Positions 19,028-27,097 of a DNA stretch of 42,390 nucleotides are shown here, one piece after another (the stretch's first letter is position 1; each line of letters opens with the position of its first letter). Source of the DNA: Bordetella parapertussis (GTDB lineage Bacteria > Pseudomonadota > Gammaproteobacteria > Burkholderiales > Burkholderiaceae_C); contig CAMBSK010000024.1 in assembly GCA_945870575.1 (NCBI GenBank), positions 1-42,390 on the forward strand. Direction: 5' to 3'. The notes beneath the pieces were generated by a model. That model was given only the letters and a program-made list of their open reading frames with translations, made no database searches and was not told where the DNA came from. The translations under genes and the position numbers were made by a program.

Positions 19028-20121
19028 GCAGACCTCTTATCTGCAGACAGTGCCTTACCGTTTTCAGGTGCAGGCCACAAACCTCGCGGACGCCACAGCA
19101 TGATGAGAATCATGGCCAATGCAATCAGCAACTGGCGCAAGATAGCGGCGTCCAACCGGCCGCCGGTTAACTCCTGCAAGGGGCTGGCCACATAGCGCAA
19201 CACTTCGGGCAACGCAGACAACAACACCGCGCCCAAAATCACCCCGGGCAAATGACCCAAGCCGCCCAAGACCACCATGGCGACGATCATCACGGACTCC
19301 ATCAAGCTGAATGACTCGGGTGAGACAAAGCCCTGGAACGAAGAAAACAAGACACCGGCAACGCCACCGAATGCCGCGCCCATGCCGAACGCCATGAGTT
19401 TGAGATCGCGGGTATTCAAGCCCATGGCCTTGGCAGCGATTTCATCTTCGCGAATCGCCATCCAGGCGCGCCCTATGCGCGAACGCTCCAAACGGTAACA
19501 AATGAGTGCACTGACAATCACAACCGACAAAAACAAGTAGTAATACAAGGTGACGCCGGGCAACTCGATAAAGCCTAAATCCAGTTTGCGCGACAGAGGA
19601 TGACCCATGACTGTCAAGGCATCTATCTGCCCCAGGCCCTTGGGGCCGTTGGTAATGTTGACCGGGTTGTCCAAGTTGTTCATGAACACCCGGATGATTT
19701 CACCAAAGCCCAAAGTGACAATGGCGAGGTAGTCGCCACGCAACTTCAAAGTAGGCGCGCCCAGCAGCACGCCAAACAAACCGGCAAGACCCGCGCCCAA
19801 TGGAATCACTGCCCACAAAGGCGTGTGCAAACCATGGGGGAACATGGCGGCAATGGCGGGAAATGTATCCGTCAAATGCGGCGAGGCCAGCAGGCCGAAC
19901 ATGTACGCGCCGACCGCGAAAAAGGCCACAAAGCCCAAGTCGAGCAACCCGGCGTAACCGACCACAATATTCAAACCCAAAGCCAGCAACACATACAACA
20001 AAGCCATGTCGGCAATACGCACCCAGCCATTGCCTATGGTTTGCAACAACAAAGGCAAGACCAGCAAGACGATGGCCCACAGCATGTAGCGCTTGTAAGC
20101 GATTGTCTGAGCGTCTTTCAT
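19024..20121 (-). CDS. livM: branched-chain amino acid ABC transporter permease LivM
   Basis: A 365-residue inner-membrane permease with about eight to ten hydrophobic segments. Signature stretches include LLYVLLALGLNIVVGYAGLL and LKLRGDYLAIVTLGFGEIIR, and the coupling loop RIGRAWMAIREDEIAAKAMG that contacts the ATPases. I chose the ATG at 20121, four bases after the livH stop, over an upstream GTG at 20151 that would lie inside livH and add unconserved residues. With LivH it forms the channel. Confidence 0.93.
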   Translation of the reverse strand: MKDAQTIAYKRYMLWAIVLLVLPLLLQTIGNGWVRIADMALLYVLLALGLNIVVGYAGLLDLGFVAFFAVGAYMFGLLASPHLTDTFPAIAAMFPHGLHTPLWAVIPLGAGLAGLFGVLLGAPTLKLRGDYLAIVTLGFGEIIRVFMNNLDNPVNITNGPKGLGQIDALTVMGHPLSRKLDLGFIELPGVTLYYYLFLSVVIVSALICYRLERSRIGRAWMAIREDEIAAKAMGLNTRDLKLMAFGMGAAFGGVAGVLFSSFQGFVSPESFSLMESVMIVAMVVLGGLGHLPGVILGAVLLSALPEVLRYVASPLQELTGGRLDAAILRQLLIALAMILIMLWRPRGLWPAPENGKALSADKRSA

Positions 20122-20125
20122 ACGG

Positions 20126-21043
20126 TCATGACCTGTCCGCCACACGTTCACCCAACAGCCCGGAAGGCCGCAAGGTCAGCACAATGATCAACACCACGAA
20201 AGCAAAAATATCCGCGTAATGGCTGCCCAACACGCCACCGGTCAGGTCGCCGATATAACCCGAGGCAATCGCTTCGATCAGACCGAGCAAAATGCCGCCG
20301 ACCACGGCACCGGCCAGGTTGCCGATGCCACCGAAGACTGCTGCCGTGAATGCTTTAAGACCTGGCAGAAAACCCATGCCGTGCTGCACGGTGCCGTAGT
20401 TAGAAGCCCACATCACACCGGCCAGCGCCGCCAGCACTGCGCCGATGATAAAAGTAGCTGAGATCACCATGTCAGGCTTCACGCCCATCAACGTAGCGAC
20501 GCGCGGGTTCTCGGCAGTCGCACGCATGGCGCGACCCAGGCGCGTGCCGTTGACCAGCCACATCAGCACAGCCAAGGCCATCGCAGTGACCGCCAAAATC
20601 AGAATCTGTGTCGGCGTGATCACGGCACCACCAATGGGAATCGGGTCACTGGGCAGCAATGTAGGAAAGGATTTGTATTTTGGCTTCCAAATCACCATAG
20701 CCAATGTTTGCAACAAAATAGACATGCCTATGGCCGTGATCAGCGGCGCCAGTTTGGGCGCGCCGCGCAAAGGGCGGTAGGCAATTTTTTCAATCGCAAA
20801 ATTCAAAGCCGCAGCCACCACGCAGGCGCATATGAGAGCGATTAAGAGAATCAGCCATCCGGGCAGACCGGGTGCATATTCCTGCAACACACCGATCACC
20901 GTCCAACTGGTCAAGGCACCGACCATCAGTACTTCGCCGTGGGCAAAGTTGATCAGGTTGATGATGCCGTAAACCATGGTGTAGCCCAATGCAACCAGGG
21001 CGTACATGCTGCCGAGCACCAGGCCGTTGATGATTTGTTGCAA
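20126..21043 (-). CDS. livH: branched-chain amino acid ABC transporter permease LivH
   Basis: The polytopic permease (305 residues from this start) has the LivH hallmark QQIINGLVLGSMYALVALGY then YGIINLINFAHGE, and the loop GRAMRATAENPRVATLMG that contacts the ATPases. The start is unusual. The first standard start codon is TTG at 21043, but the AGGAGAG Shine-Dalgarno (21067-21061) is 17 nt away. An in-frame ATC at 21055-21053 is at ideal 5-nt spacing and would give IDILLQQ, matching the MDILLQQ start common in LivH. The true start may therefore be ATC at 21055. First gene of livHMGF; no binding-protein gene is adjacent. Confidence 0.9.
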   Translation of the reverse strand: MQQIINGLVLGSMYALVALGYTMVYGIINLINFAHGEVLMVGALTSWTVIGVLQEYAPGLPGWLILLIALICACVVAAALNFAIEKIAYRPLRGAPKLAPLITAIGMSILLQTLAMVIWKPKYKSFPTLLPSDPIPIGGAVITPTQILILAVTAMALAVLMWLVNGTRLGRAMRATAENPRVATLMGVKPDMVISATFIIGAVLAALAGVMWASNYGTVQHGMGFLPGLKAFTAAVFGGIGNLAGAVVGGILLGLIEAIASGYIGDLTGGVLGSHYADIFAFVVLIIVLTLRPSGLLGERVADRS

Positions 21044-21079
21044 CAGAATATCGATGGCGACTCTCCTCAGAGGTGGGCG

Positions 21080-21085
21080 ATTGTA
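21080..21085 (-). promoter_or_regulatory. possible -10 element for livH just after the MFS terminator
   Basis: Only about 33 bases separate the terminator T-tract from the likely livH start. TACAAT on the minus strand lies in that gap and could be a -10, but no -35 match is at 16-18 nt; that position lies inside the terminator hairpin. The alternative is that liv genes are reached by read-through of the terminator. Confidence 0.3.
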
Positions 21086-21087
21086 GG

Positions 21088-21118
21088 TAAAAAAAAGCCC
21101 TCCACGAAGGGAGGGCTT
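21088..21118 (-). terminator. intrinsic terminator after the MFS transporter
   Basis: On the minus strand AAGCCCTCC, a six-base loop and GGAGGGCTT form a perfect 9-bp stem followed by eight Ts. It lies 24 bases after the MFS stop and directly before livH. Confidence 0.9.
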
Positions 21119-21141
21119 GCTGTTTCAGCACACTTTATTCA

Positions 21142-22905
21142 TCAATCATTGGCGTAGATGTCGACATCCTTGGTTTCCTTGATGAACAAGGTACCGATGA
21201 TAAAGGTCGCACCTGCAATGATGATGGGATACCACAAACCGTTATACATATTGCCAGTTTGCGCCACGATGGCAAACGCCGTGGTTGGCAACAAGCCGCC
21301 AAACCAGCCGTTACCGATGTGGTATGGCAAGGACATGGAGGTGTAGCGGATACGTGTAGGGAACATCTCTACCAGCATGGCGGCGATCGGGCCGTAGACC
21401 ATGGTCACCAGCAACACCAGGTAAGTCAGAATCAGAATAACCATCAGCTTGTTGACCTTCATCGGATCTGCCTTGGTCGGATAACCTGCCGTTTTCAGGG
21501 TTGCGTTCAGGTTGGCAGTGATAACCGCGTCACGGCTTTTCTTTTCATCCGTCAGATTTTTCAAAGCATCTTCTGCTTTTTTCACTGCCTTGGGATCGAC
21601 CACATCGGAGGCCTTGAGGTCTTCCAGTTTTTTCTCAGCAGCTTGCTTGGCTGCAGCCACGTCTTCAGGCGTGACGACCGTAGAGATCACGGTTTCGCCG
21701 ACCTTGATGATGGCCGGGGTGCCGGGCGGTGCGATTTCATTGGAATAGCTGACCGAGTTGCTGGCCAGTTTTTGTTTGGCAATATCGCATGAAGAAGTGA
21801 ATTTCACCGTGCCAGTAGGGTTGAACTGGAATGAACATTCGCCCGGGTCGGCAACCACCACCACTTTATTGGCCTGCTGGGCAGCGTGCAAATCAGGGTT
21901 AGCCGCCTTGGTCAATTGCTCGAACGCAAAGAAGTAGCTGACCACCGCCAGCAAACAACCCATCATGATGATGGGCTTTCGACCTATCTTGTCGGACAGA
22001 ACGCCGAAGAGAATAAAGAAAGGTGTGCCAATGATGAGGGATGCGGCCACAAACAAGTTGGCGGTTGGCCCGTCAACTTTGAGCGACTGGGTCAGGAAAA
22101 ACAGCGCATAGAACTGGCCGGTATACCAGACCACAGCCTGGCCGGCGGTCAAGCCGACCAGGGCCAGAATCACAATCTTCAAGTTTTTCCATTGGCCGAA
22201 AGACTCGGACAAGGGTGCCTTTGAGGTTTTGCCTTCGGCTTTCATTTTGGTGAAAGCAGGTGACTCGTTCATAGACAAACGGATATAAACCGACACGGCC
22301 AGCAAAGCGATGGAGACCAGGAAAGGAATGCGCCAGCCCCAAGCTTCAAAAGCTTCTTCGCCAATAGCGGTACGTGTACCCAGGATGACCAGCAGCGACA
22401 AAAACAGACCGAGCGTCGCCGTGGTTTGAATCCAAGAGGTGTAAGCACCGCGCTTGCCGTGCGGCGCGTGTTCAGCCACATAGGTGGCAGCACCACCATA
22501 TTCACCGCCTAACGCCAAACCTTGTAGCAAACGCAAGGCAATCAAGATCACCGGAGCAGCAACACCAATACTGGCATAGGTCGGCAAAATGCCCACAATA
22601 AAAGTCGACAAACCCATGATCAAAATAGTGACCAGGAAAGTGTATTTGCGACCGATCATGTCCCCCAGACGGCCAAAGAAAATCGCACCAAAAGGACGCA
22701 CGATAAAGCCTGCGGCAAAGGCCAGCAAGGCGAAAATAAAGGCCGAGCCTTGGTCCAAACCGCTGAAAAATTGTTTGGCAATGATGGCGGCTAAAGAGCC
22801 GTAAAGATAAAAGTCATACCACTCGAACACCGTACCCAGTGATGAGGCAAAAATAACTTTCTTTTCTTCCGACGTCATTGGTCGGTCTTCATGCACTATG
22901 GCCAT
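21142..22905 (-). CDS. MHS-type MFS transporter with large extracytoplasmic insert
   Basis: The 587-residue protein begins with VFEWYDFYLYGSLAA, typical of the metabolite:H+ symporter branch of the major facilitator superfamily. It has MFS motif A in the loop after TM2 (FGRLGDMIGRKYTF) and its repeat before TM9 (GVLSDKIGRKP), plus LLQGLALGGEYGGA. Between predicted TM9 and TM10 lies an insert of about 140 residues (about 335-480), with two cysteines and a Lys/Glu/Ala-rich helical part, predicted to face the periplasm. Usual members have about 430-450 residues. AAGGAG precedes the ATG. The substrate is unknown; relatives carry organic acids or osmolytes. A strong terminator follows. Confidence 0.88.
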   Translation of the reverse strand: MAIVHEDRPMTSEEKKVIFASSLGTVFEWYDFYLYGSLAAIIAKQFFSGLDQGSAFIFALLAFAAGFIVRPFGAIFFGRLGDMIGRKYTFLVTILIMGLSTFIVGILPTYASIGVAAPVILIALRLLQGLALGGEYGGAATYVAEHAPHGKRGAYTSWIQTTATLGLFLSLLVILGTRTAIGEEAFEAWGWRIPFLVSIALLAVSVYIRLSMNESPAFTKMKAEGKTSKAPLSESFGQWKNLKIVILALVGLTAGQAVVWYTGQFYALFFLTQSLKVDGPTANLFVAASLIIGTPFFILFGVLSDKIGRKPIIMMGCLLAVVSYFFAFEQLTKAANPDLHAAQQANKVVVVADPGECSFQFNPTGTVKFTSSCDIAKQKLASNSVSYSNEIAPPGTPAIIKVGETVISTVVTPEDVAAAKQAAEKKLEDLKASDVVDPKAVKKAEDALKNLTDEKKSRDAVITANLNATLKTAGYPTKADPMKVNKLMVILILTYLVLLVTMVYGPIAAMLVEMFPTRIRYTSMSLPYHIGNGWFGGLLPTTAFAIVAQTGNMYNGLWYPIIIAGATFIIGTLFIKETKDVDIYAND

Positions 22906-23046
22906 GGTGTCTCCTTGTGTTTATCCGCAAAATAGGAATCTGTGAGTATTTTGGTAGGCAGTACTTGCCAGCGACTGACACTAAACTGAACATGGGCTGA
23001 CAATCCTAGGGCTAACCCTCGGGCTTCATTTCATAATGCGGACTTC
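22906..23046 (-). promoter_or_regulatory. MFS transporter upstream region
   Basis: This 141-bp gap separates the end of the carboxylase operon from the MFS gene. It must hold the MFS promoter, but I find no convincing -35/-10 pair. It contains an interrupted inverted repeat, GGCA-AGTAC-TGCC (about 22957-22969), that could be an operator, and the AAGGAG ribosome site next to the ATG. No clear terminator for the upstream operon is visible. Confidence 0.3.
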
Positions 23047-23688
23047 TCAACGCTTGCGCACAATGCCTACCGGCAGTTTGGCCGCGTCTGTCCAAGCAGG
23101 GTCTTTGAACCAAGCATCGCCCTCAAGATACTGCCGCAACATAGGAAGCGAATCAAAGCCCCAGAAAATCTGGTCATCCGCCTGAATCGCAGGCACGCCG
23201 AAGACACCATTTGCTATCGCTTCTTCGGTGAATGAGCGCAATTGCGCTTTCACATCATCTGCCTGCGGCGAACGGGCCGGCTTGAGCAATGCGCTTAACT
23301 CCGCCAAATGTGCCGGGTCAGACACATTCTTGCCGCTGGCCCAGACGAACTTAAAAAGTGTGTCGCAGACAAAACGGTTCGGATAGCCTTGCGCATCGGT
23401 GGCAATGGCCAAACGCAACAGCGGCAATGGATTGAAAGGATGGGCGGCGGGCAATTGCAAATCTATACCAAGTTGCCGTCCCAGCCACAAAGACTGTCGG
23501 TAAGTCCACGCGCGCTTGCCGACAACTTCTACCGGACCGAGTTGACCGTGGTGTTGTAACAGCCCGCCGAACAACACCGGCTGGTACCGCACCTGGTAGC
23601 TCAAGCCTTGCAATACTTGCGGCAATTGATGAAAGGCAAAATACGCATAAGGACTGATCACATCGAAATAAAAAATCAGTTGCTTCAT
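23047..23688 (-). CDS. 2-hydroxychromene-2-carboxylate isomerase-like protein (DsbA/GST-kappa fold)
   Basis: The 213-residue protein begins MKQLIFYFDVISPYAYFAFH. The D-x-x-S-P-Y-A-Y pattern with a Ser where DsbA has the CxxC is typical of the HCCA isomerase family of glutathione-dependent enzymes. Near the C-terminus GVFGVPAIQADDQIFWGFD carries the cis-proline loop (GVPA) and the usual FWG(F/Q)D motif. The named reaction is an isomerisation in naphthalene breakdown, but most family members have no known substrate. It is the last gene of the long operon, starting just after the DUF1289 gene (TGAGATG). Confidence 0.85.
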   Translation of the reverse strand: MKQLIFYFDVISPYAYFAFHQLPQVLQGLSYQVRYQPVLFGGLLQHHGQLGPVEVVGKRAWTYRQSLWLGRQLGIDLQLPAAHPFNPLPLLRLAIATDAQGYPNRFVCDTLFKFVWASGKNVSDPAHLAELSALLKPARSPQADDVKAQLRSFTEEAIANGVFGVPAIQADDQIFWGFDSLPMLRQYLEGDAWFKDPAWTDAAKLPVGIVRKR

Positions 23689-23689
23689 C

Positions 23690-23941
23690 TCAGACCTCTT
23701 TGAAGTGTTGCTGTATGCGTTGCCCCAGCCGCTGCCAGACGGCGCGTTGCTCTTGCGGAGAACTCATTGCCCAGCGGGTGATTTCATCCAAGCTGCGCAG
23801 ACATCCATGGCATTCGTCGGCGTCTGTTTTCATGATGCACACAGACATACAAGGCGACGCCAGTGACTGTCCCTCAGGCGCACGTTCGACTTGCTGCCAG
23901 CATTGGCGCAAACTCTGCCACGGCGTGATTGGCAGCGTCAT
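23690..23941 (-). CDS. DUF1289 small cysteine-rich protein
   Basis: An 83-residue protein starting MTLPITPWQSL. It carries CMSVCIMK and CHGCLRSLDEITRW, two Cys pairs in the spacing of the DUF1289 family (C-x3-C, then C-x2-C), which may bind a metal or Fe-S cluster; the function is unknown. I chose the ATG at 23941, one base after the mccA stop; longer readings run back into mccA. DUF1289 genes are often found in catabolic or CoA-ester operons, which fits the place here. Confidence 0.82.
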   Translation of the reverse strand: MTLPITPWQSLRQCWQQVERAPEGQSLASPCMSVCIMKTDADECHGCLRSLDEITRWAMSSPQEQRAVWQRLGQRIQQHFKEV

Positions 23942-23942
23942 G

Positions 23943-25940
23943 TCAGCCCACCGACAGTCGTAACAAAGGTGCACCTTCTGCCACTTGGTCCCCTGGCGCA
24001 TACAACAATTCAGCCACGGTTCCGGCAGTAGGGGCGGCAACTGTATGCTCCATTTTCATAGCTTCCATCACGGCCAGCGACTGACCTGCCGCAACCTTAT
24101 CGCCGACAGCGACCGCGAAAGAAAGCAATTTACCCGGCATAGGCGCTGCGAGATTGCCGCTGGCGGCAGCTCCTTCGGCAGCATGCGCCAAGGGATCAAT
24201 CAGCGTCAGACTGCATTCGCCTGCATCGGCAAATACATGACTTTCATTTCCGCTTGAATACACATGACAACGCCAACTCTGTGCACCCCATGTCACTTGC
24301 AATTGCCCGCCAACATCGCACCAGCTGAAGTCGGCTTCTTCGTCAGCAATGCGTAAACGCATTCCACCACGTACGGCGCTGATCAAGCTCGCTTTCAGCG
24401 TGGCGGCATTGCGCGTGAACTCGAATGTTCGTGTAGCCAGTCCTTGCATCAACCAGTTGTTGCGCGCTGCCCAGGGGTCGGGCCAGCCCTCAAGTTCGGC
24501 TTGTTCCACCAGCAACCGCGCCGCCACGGCAGCAGCCATCGCTTGATGAACAGACAGGCTTTGCTGATGGAACAACACCGCTTTTTCCCGTTCAATCAAG
24601 CCGGTATCCAAATGCGCTTGGGCAAATGAATCTGTGCGAATCACATGCCGAATAAATGCCACATTGTTTTGCACACCGACGATATGCAATTGCGCCAGCG
24701 CCTGATCGAGTCGGGCCAGCGCCTGCTCGCGTGTATCGCCGTGCACGATGAGCTTGGCAATCATCGAGTCGTAATACGGACTGATGCTGTCGCCTTCACG
24801 CACTCCGCTGTCGAACCGCACAGCAGACACCGAGAAGCGACTTGCTTGCGGTATTTGCATCACGTGCAAGCGGCCGATGGCCGGCAAAAAATCGTGATCC
24901 GGTGTTTCAGCGCAGATACGCGCTTCAATAGCGTGTCCCTGAACGGTCACTTGCGCTTGCGTCAAAGGCAAGGGCTCACCGCTGGCGATGCGTAACTGCC
25001 ATTCCACCAAGTCCAAGCCCGTCACCGCTTCGGTGACCGGGTGCTCTACCTGCAAGCGGGTGTTCATTTCCATGAAGAAAAAATCCATGCCGCTATCGGA
25101 CTGCTCGACAATGAATTCCACTGTGCCCGCGCCCACATAGTTCACAGCTTTGGCTGCCGCCACGGCCGCTGCACCCATGCGCTCGCGCATGTCCGCCGAC
25201 AAACCGGGTGCAGGAGATTCTTCCAACACCTTTTGGTGTCTGCGTTGCACTGAACAATCGCGTTCATGCAAATGAATCAGGTTGCCGTGGCTGTCACCGA
25301 ACACTTGTATTTCAATATGCCGCGGGCGTTGCACATACTTTTCAATCAACACCGCGTCATCGCCAAAACTGTTTTTCGCTTCGCGCTGACAAGAAGACAA
25401 AGCGTCTGAGAAATCGCTGTCTTTGTGCACGATGCGCATGCCTTTGCCGCCGCCGCCGGCGCTGGCTTTGATCAACACAGGGAAACCGATGCGCCGGGCT
25501 TCACTGGCCAACAACGCAGGCGACTGGTCGGCCTCGTGGTAACCCGGCACCAAGGGCACACCGGCTTTGGCCATCAACTGTTTGGATGCCGCTTTCAGAC
25601 CCATGGCTTCAATGGCCGCCACACCGGGACCGATGAACACCAGACCGGCGCGGGCACACGCATTCGCAAAATCTGCGTTTTCACTCAGAAAACCATAACC
25701 GGGGTGAACCGCTTGAGCGCCGGTTTTCACGGCTGCATCCAAGATGCGATGCCATTGCAAATAACTGTCTGCCACGGCAGCGCCGCCTATGTGCACCGCT
25801 TCATCACAGGCCTGCACATGCGCGGCCTGCGCGTCCGCATCCGAATACACGGCCACGGTGCGCACACCTAAACGTGCAGCAGTCGCGGCAACGCGGCAGG
25901 CGATTTCGCCCCGGTTGGCAATCAGTATTTTGTGAAACAT
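23943..25940 (-). CDS. biotin-dependent acyl-CoA carboxylase alpha subunit (methylcrotonyl-CoA type)
   Basis: A 665-residue fusion of biotin carboxylase and biotin carrier domains. MFHKILIANRGEIACRV starts the carboxylase domain, the ATP-grasp loop is KASAGGGGKGMR, and FMEMNTRLQVEHPVTE holds catalytic residues. The C-terminal EAMKMEH near residue 625 carries the biotinylated lysine. It charges biotin with bicarbonate for transfer by the beta subunit encoded two genes upstream. Start chosen at 25940, the conserved beginning, four bases after the dehydrogenase stop. Context suggests methylcrotonyl-CoA (leucine breakdown), but geranyl-CoA or another branched acyl-CoA cannot be excluded. Confidence 0.9.
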   Translation of the reverse strand: MFHKILIANRGEIACRVAATAARLGVRTVAVYSDADAQAAHVQACDEAVHIGGAAVADSYLQWHRILDAAVKTGAQAVHPGYGFLSENADFANACARAGLVFIGPGVAAIEAMGLKAASKQLMAKAGVPLVPGYHEADQSPALLASEARRIGFPVLIKASAGGGGKGMRIVHKDSDFSDALSSCQREAKNSFGDDAVLIEKYVQRPRHIEIQVFGDSHGNLIHLHERDCSVQRRHQKVLEESPAPGLSADMRERMGAAAVAAAKAVNYVGAGTVEFIVEQSDSGMDFFFMEMNTRLQVEHPVTEAVTGLDLVEWQLRIASGEPLPLTQAQVTVQGHAIEARICAETPDHDFLPAIGRLHVMQIPQASRFSVSAVRFDSGVREGDSISPYYDSMIAKLIVHGDTREQALARLDQALAQLHIVGVQNNVAFIRHVIRTDSFAQAHLDTGLIEREKAVLFHQQSLSVHQAMAAAVAARLLVEQAELEGWPDPWAARNNWLMQGLATRTFEFTRNAATLKASLISAVRGGMRLRIADEEADFSWCDVGGQLQVTWGAQSWRCHVYSSGNESHVFADAGECSLTLIDPLAHAAEGAAASGNLAAPMPGKLLSFAVAVGDKVAAGQSLAVMEAMKMEHTVAAPTAGTVAELLYAPGDQVAEGAPLLRLSVG

Positions 25941-25944
25941 GGCA

Positions 25945-27087
25945 TCAGTAACGCTTGGCGACTTCTTCGAGCATGACCTCGGTGGCACCGCCGCCAATGG
26001 CCAGCACGCGCGCATCGCGCCACAAGCGTTCAATAGGCGCTTCGCGCATATAACCCATACCGCCCCAGAACTGCAAACAGCCACCGACCACTTCGTTCAC
26101 CAGTTCGCCGGTCAATGCCTTGAGCATAGAAACTTCCTGCACGATGTCGTGTTCCTGGGTGACAGACCAGGCGCAGTGGTACATGAACTGACGCGCCGAG
26201 CGGGTTTTGGCGTCCAGCATGGCGATGCGCTGACGGATATGCTGCATGTCCCACAAGCTCTTACCGAATGCCTGACGCTGACGCACATAGTCCAGCGTGA
26301 GTTCAATAGCTCTCTGGCAATGACCTACCGCCATGGCGGCCAGGGCAATACGCTCGGTCTGCAAATTTTTCATCAATGCATAAAAGCCTTTGTCCTGCTC
26401 ACCCAGCAAAGCCTCGGGACCTAGTCGCACGTTGTCCAACACCAACTCTGCGGTATCCGAACACAGCCAGCCGGTTTTATCCAATGAACGACCGACGCTG
26501 AAACCCGGCGTGCCTTTTTCCACAATGAACATGGACATCTGGTGTTTACCGATGCCGGTTTTGGCAGCGACGAAATACACATCGGCGTGCACGCCGTTGG
26601 TGATGAACATTTTGGTGCCGTTCAGCACCCAAGCATCACCATCGCGTTTGGCGATGCTGCGCATGCCCGACAAATCCGAGCCCGCACCCGGTTCGGTCAT
26701 GGCCACAGCGCTGATGGTCTCGCCTGTGATGATGCGAGGTAAATATTTGGCTTTTTGCGCAGCCGTACCGGCGTGGTGCATATGCGGACTGGCCATGTCT
26801 GTGTGTACCAGCACGCTGACGATAAAACCGGCGAATGTTGATTGAGACAAGCCTTCAGCAAACACCAGATTGGTCAAAGCATCCGCTTCGGCGCCGCCGT
26901 ATTCGCTGTCATACATCAAGCCGAAAAATCCAGCCTCGCCCATTTTGCGCAACACCTCGCGCGGCACCTTGCCGGTCTTTTCCCACTCCAGTCCGTAAGG
27001 CTCTACTTCTCGTTCAAGAAAACGCGCCATCTGGTCGCGCAGTGTTTGGTGTTCAGGTAAATGGTAAATGTGGTTCATGTTGGTCAT
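25945..27087 (-). CDS. acyl-CoA dehydrogenase (isovaleryl/long-chain-like subgroup)
   Basis: A 380-residue FAD enzyme that introduces a 2,3-double bond in an acyl-CoA. FAD/substrate motifs are AMTEPGAGSDLSG and NGTKMFITNG, with RQAFGKSLWDMQ and the C-terminal WGGMGYMREAPIERLWRDAR. The usual catalytic Glu of short/medium-chain enzymes (YEGT) is replaced here by IGGGATE, while a Glu sits in TERIALA on the helix where isovaleryl- and long-chain dehydrogenases carry theirs. GWLCSDTAEL resembles long-chain and citronellyl-CoA types more than standard IVD. Between mccB and mccA, isovaleryl-CoA is the simplest substrate guess. Start 27087 chosen; 27078 is also possible. Confidence 0.87.
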   Translation of the reverse strand: MTNMNHIYHLPEHQTLRDQMARFLEREVEPYGLEWEKTGKVPREVLRKMGEAGFFGLMYDSEYGGAEADALTNLVFAEGLSQSTFAGFIVSVLVHTDMASPHMHHAGTAAQKAKYLPRIITGETISAVAMTEPGAGSDLSGMRSIAKRDGDAWVLNGTKMFITNGVHADVYFVAAKTGIGKHQMSMFIVEKGTPGFSVGRSLDKTGWLCSDTAELVLDNVRLGPEALLGEQDKGFYALMKNLQTERIALAAMAVGHCQRAIELTLDYVRQRQAFGKSLWDMQHIRQRIAMLDAKTRSARQFMYHCAWSVTQEHDIVQEVSMLKALTGELVNEVVGGCLQFWGGMGYMREAPIERLWRDARVLAIGGGATEVMLEEVAKRY

Positions 27088-27097
27088 TTCAAAAAAA

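Noticed and set aside
21142..22905. MFS gene read as a fusion with a foreign gene because of the long insert
   Set aside because: The frame is continuous, composition is similar and motif A is present on both sides, so it is a single transporter with an inserted domain.
22956..22971. Possible sigma-54 promoter (TGGCA...GC) upstream of the MFS gene
   Set aside because: The GG and GC elements are two bases too close for sigma-54; kept only as a possible inverted repeat.
22990..23025. Hairpin AGGG-TTAG-CCCT as terminator or MFS leader
   Set aside because: Only a four-base stem with no T-tract.
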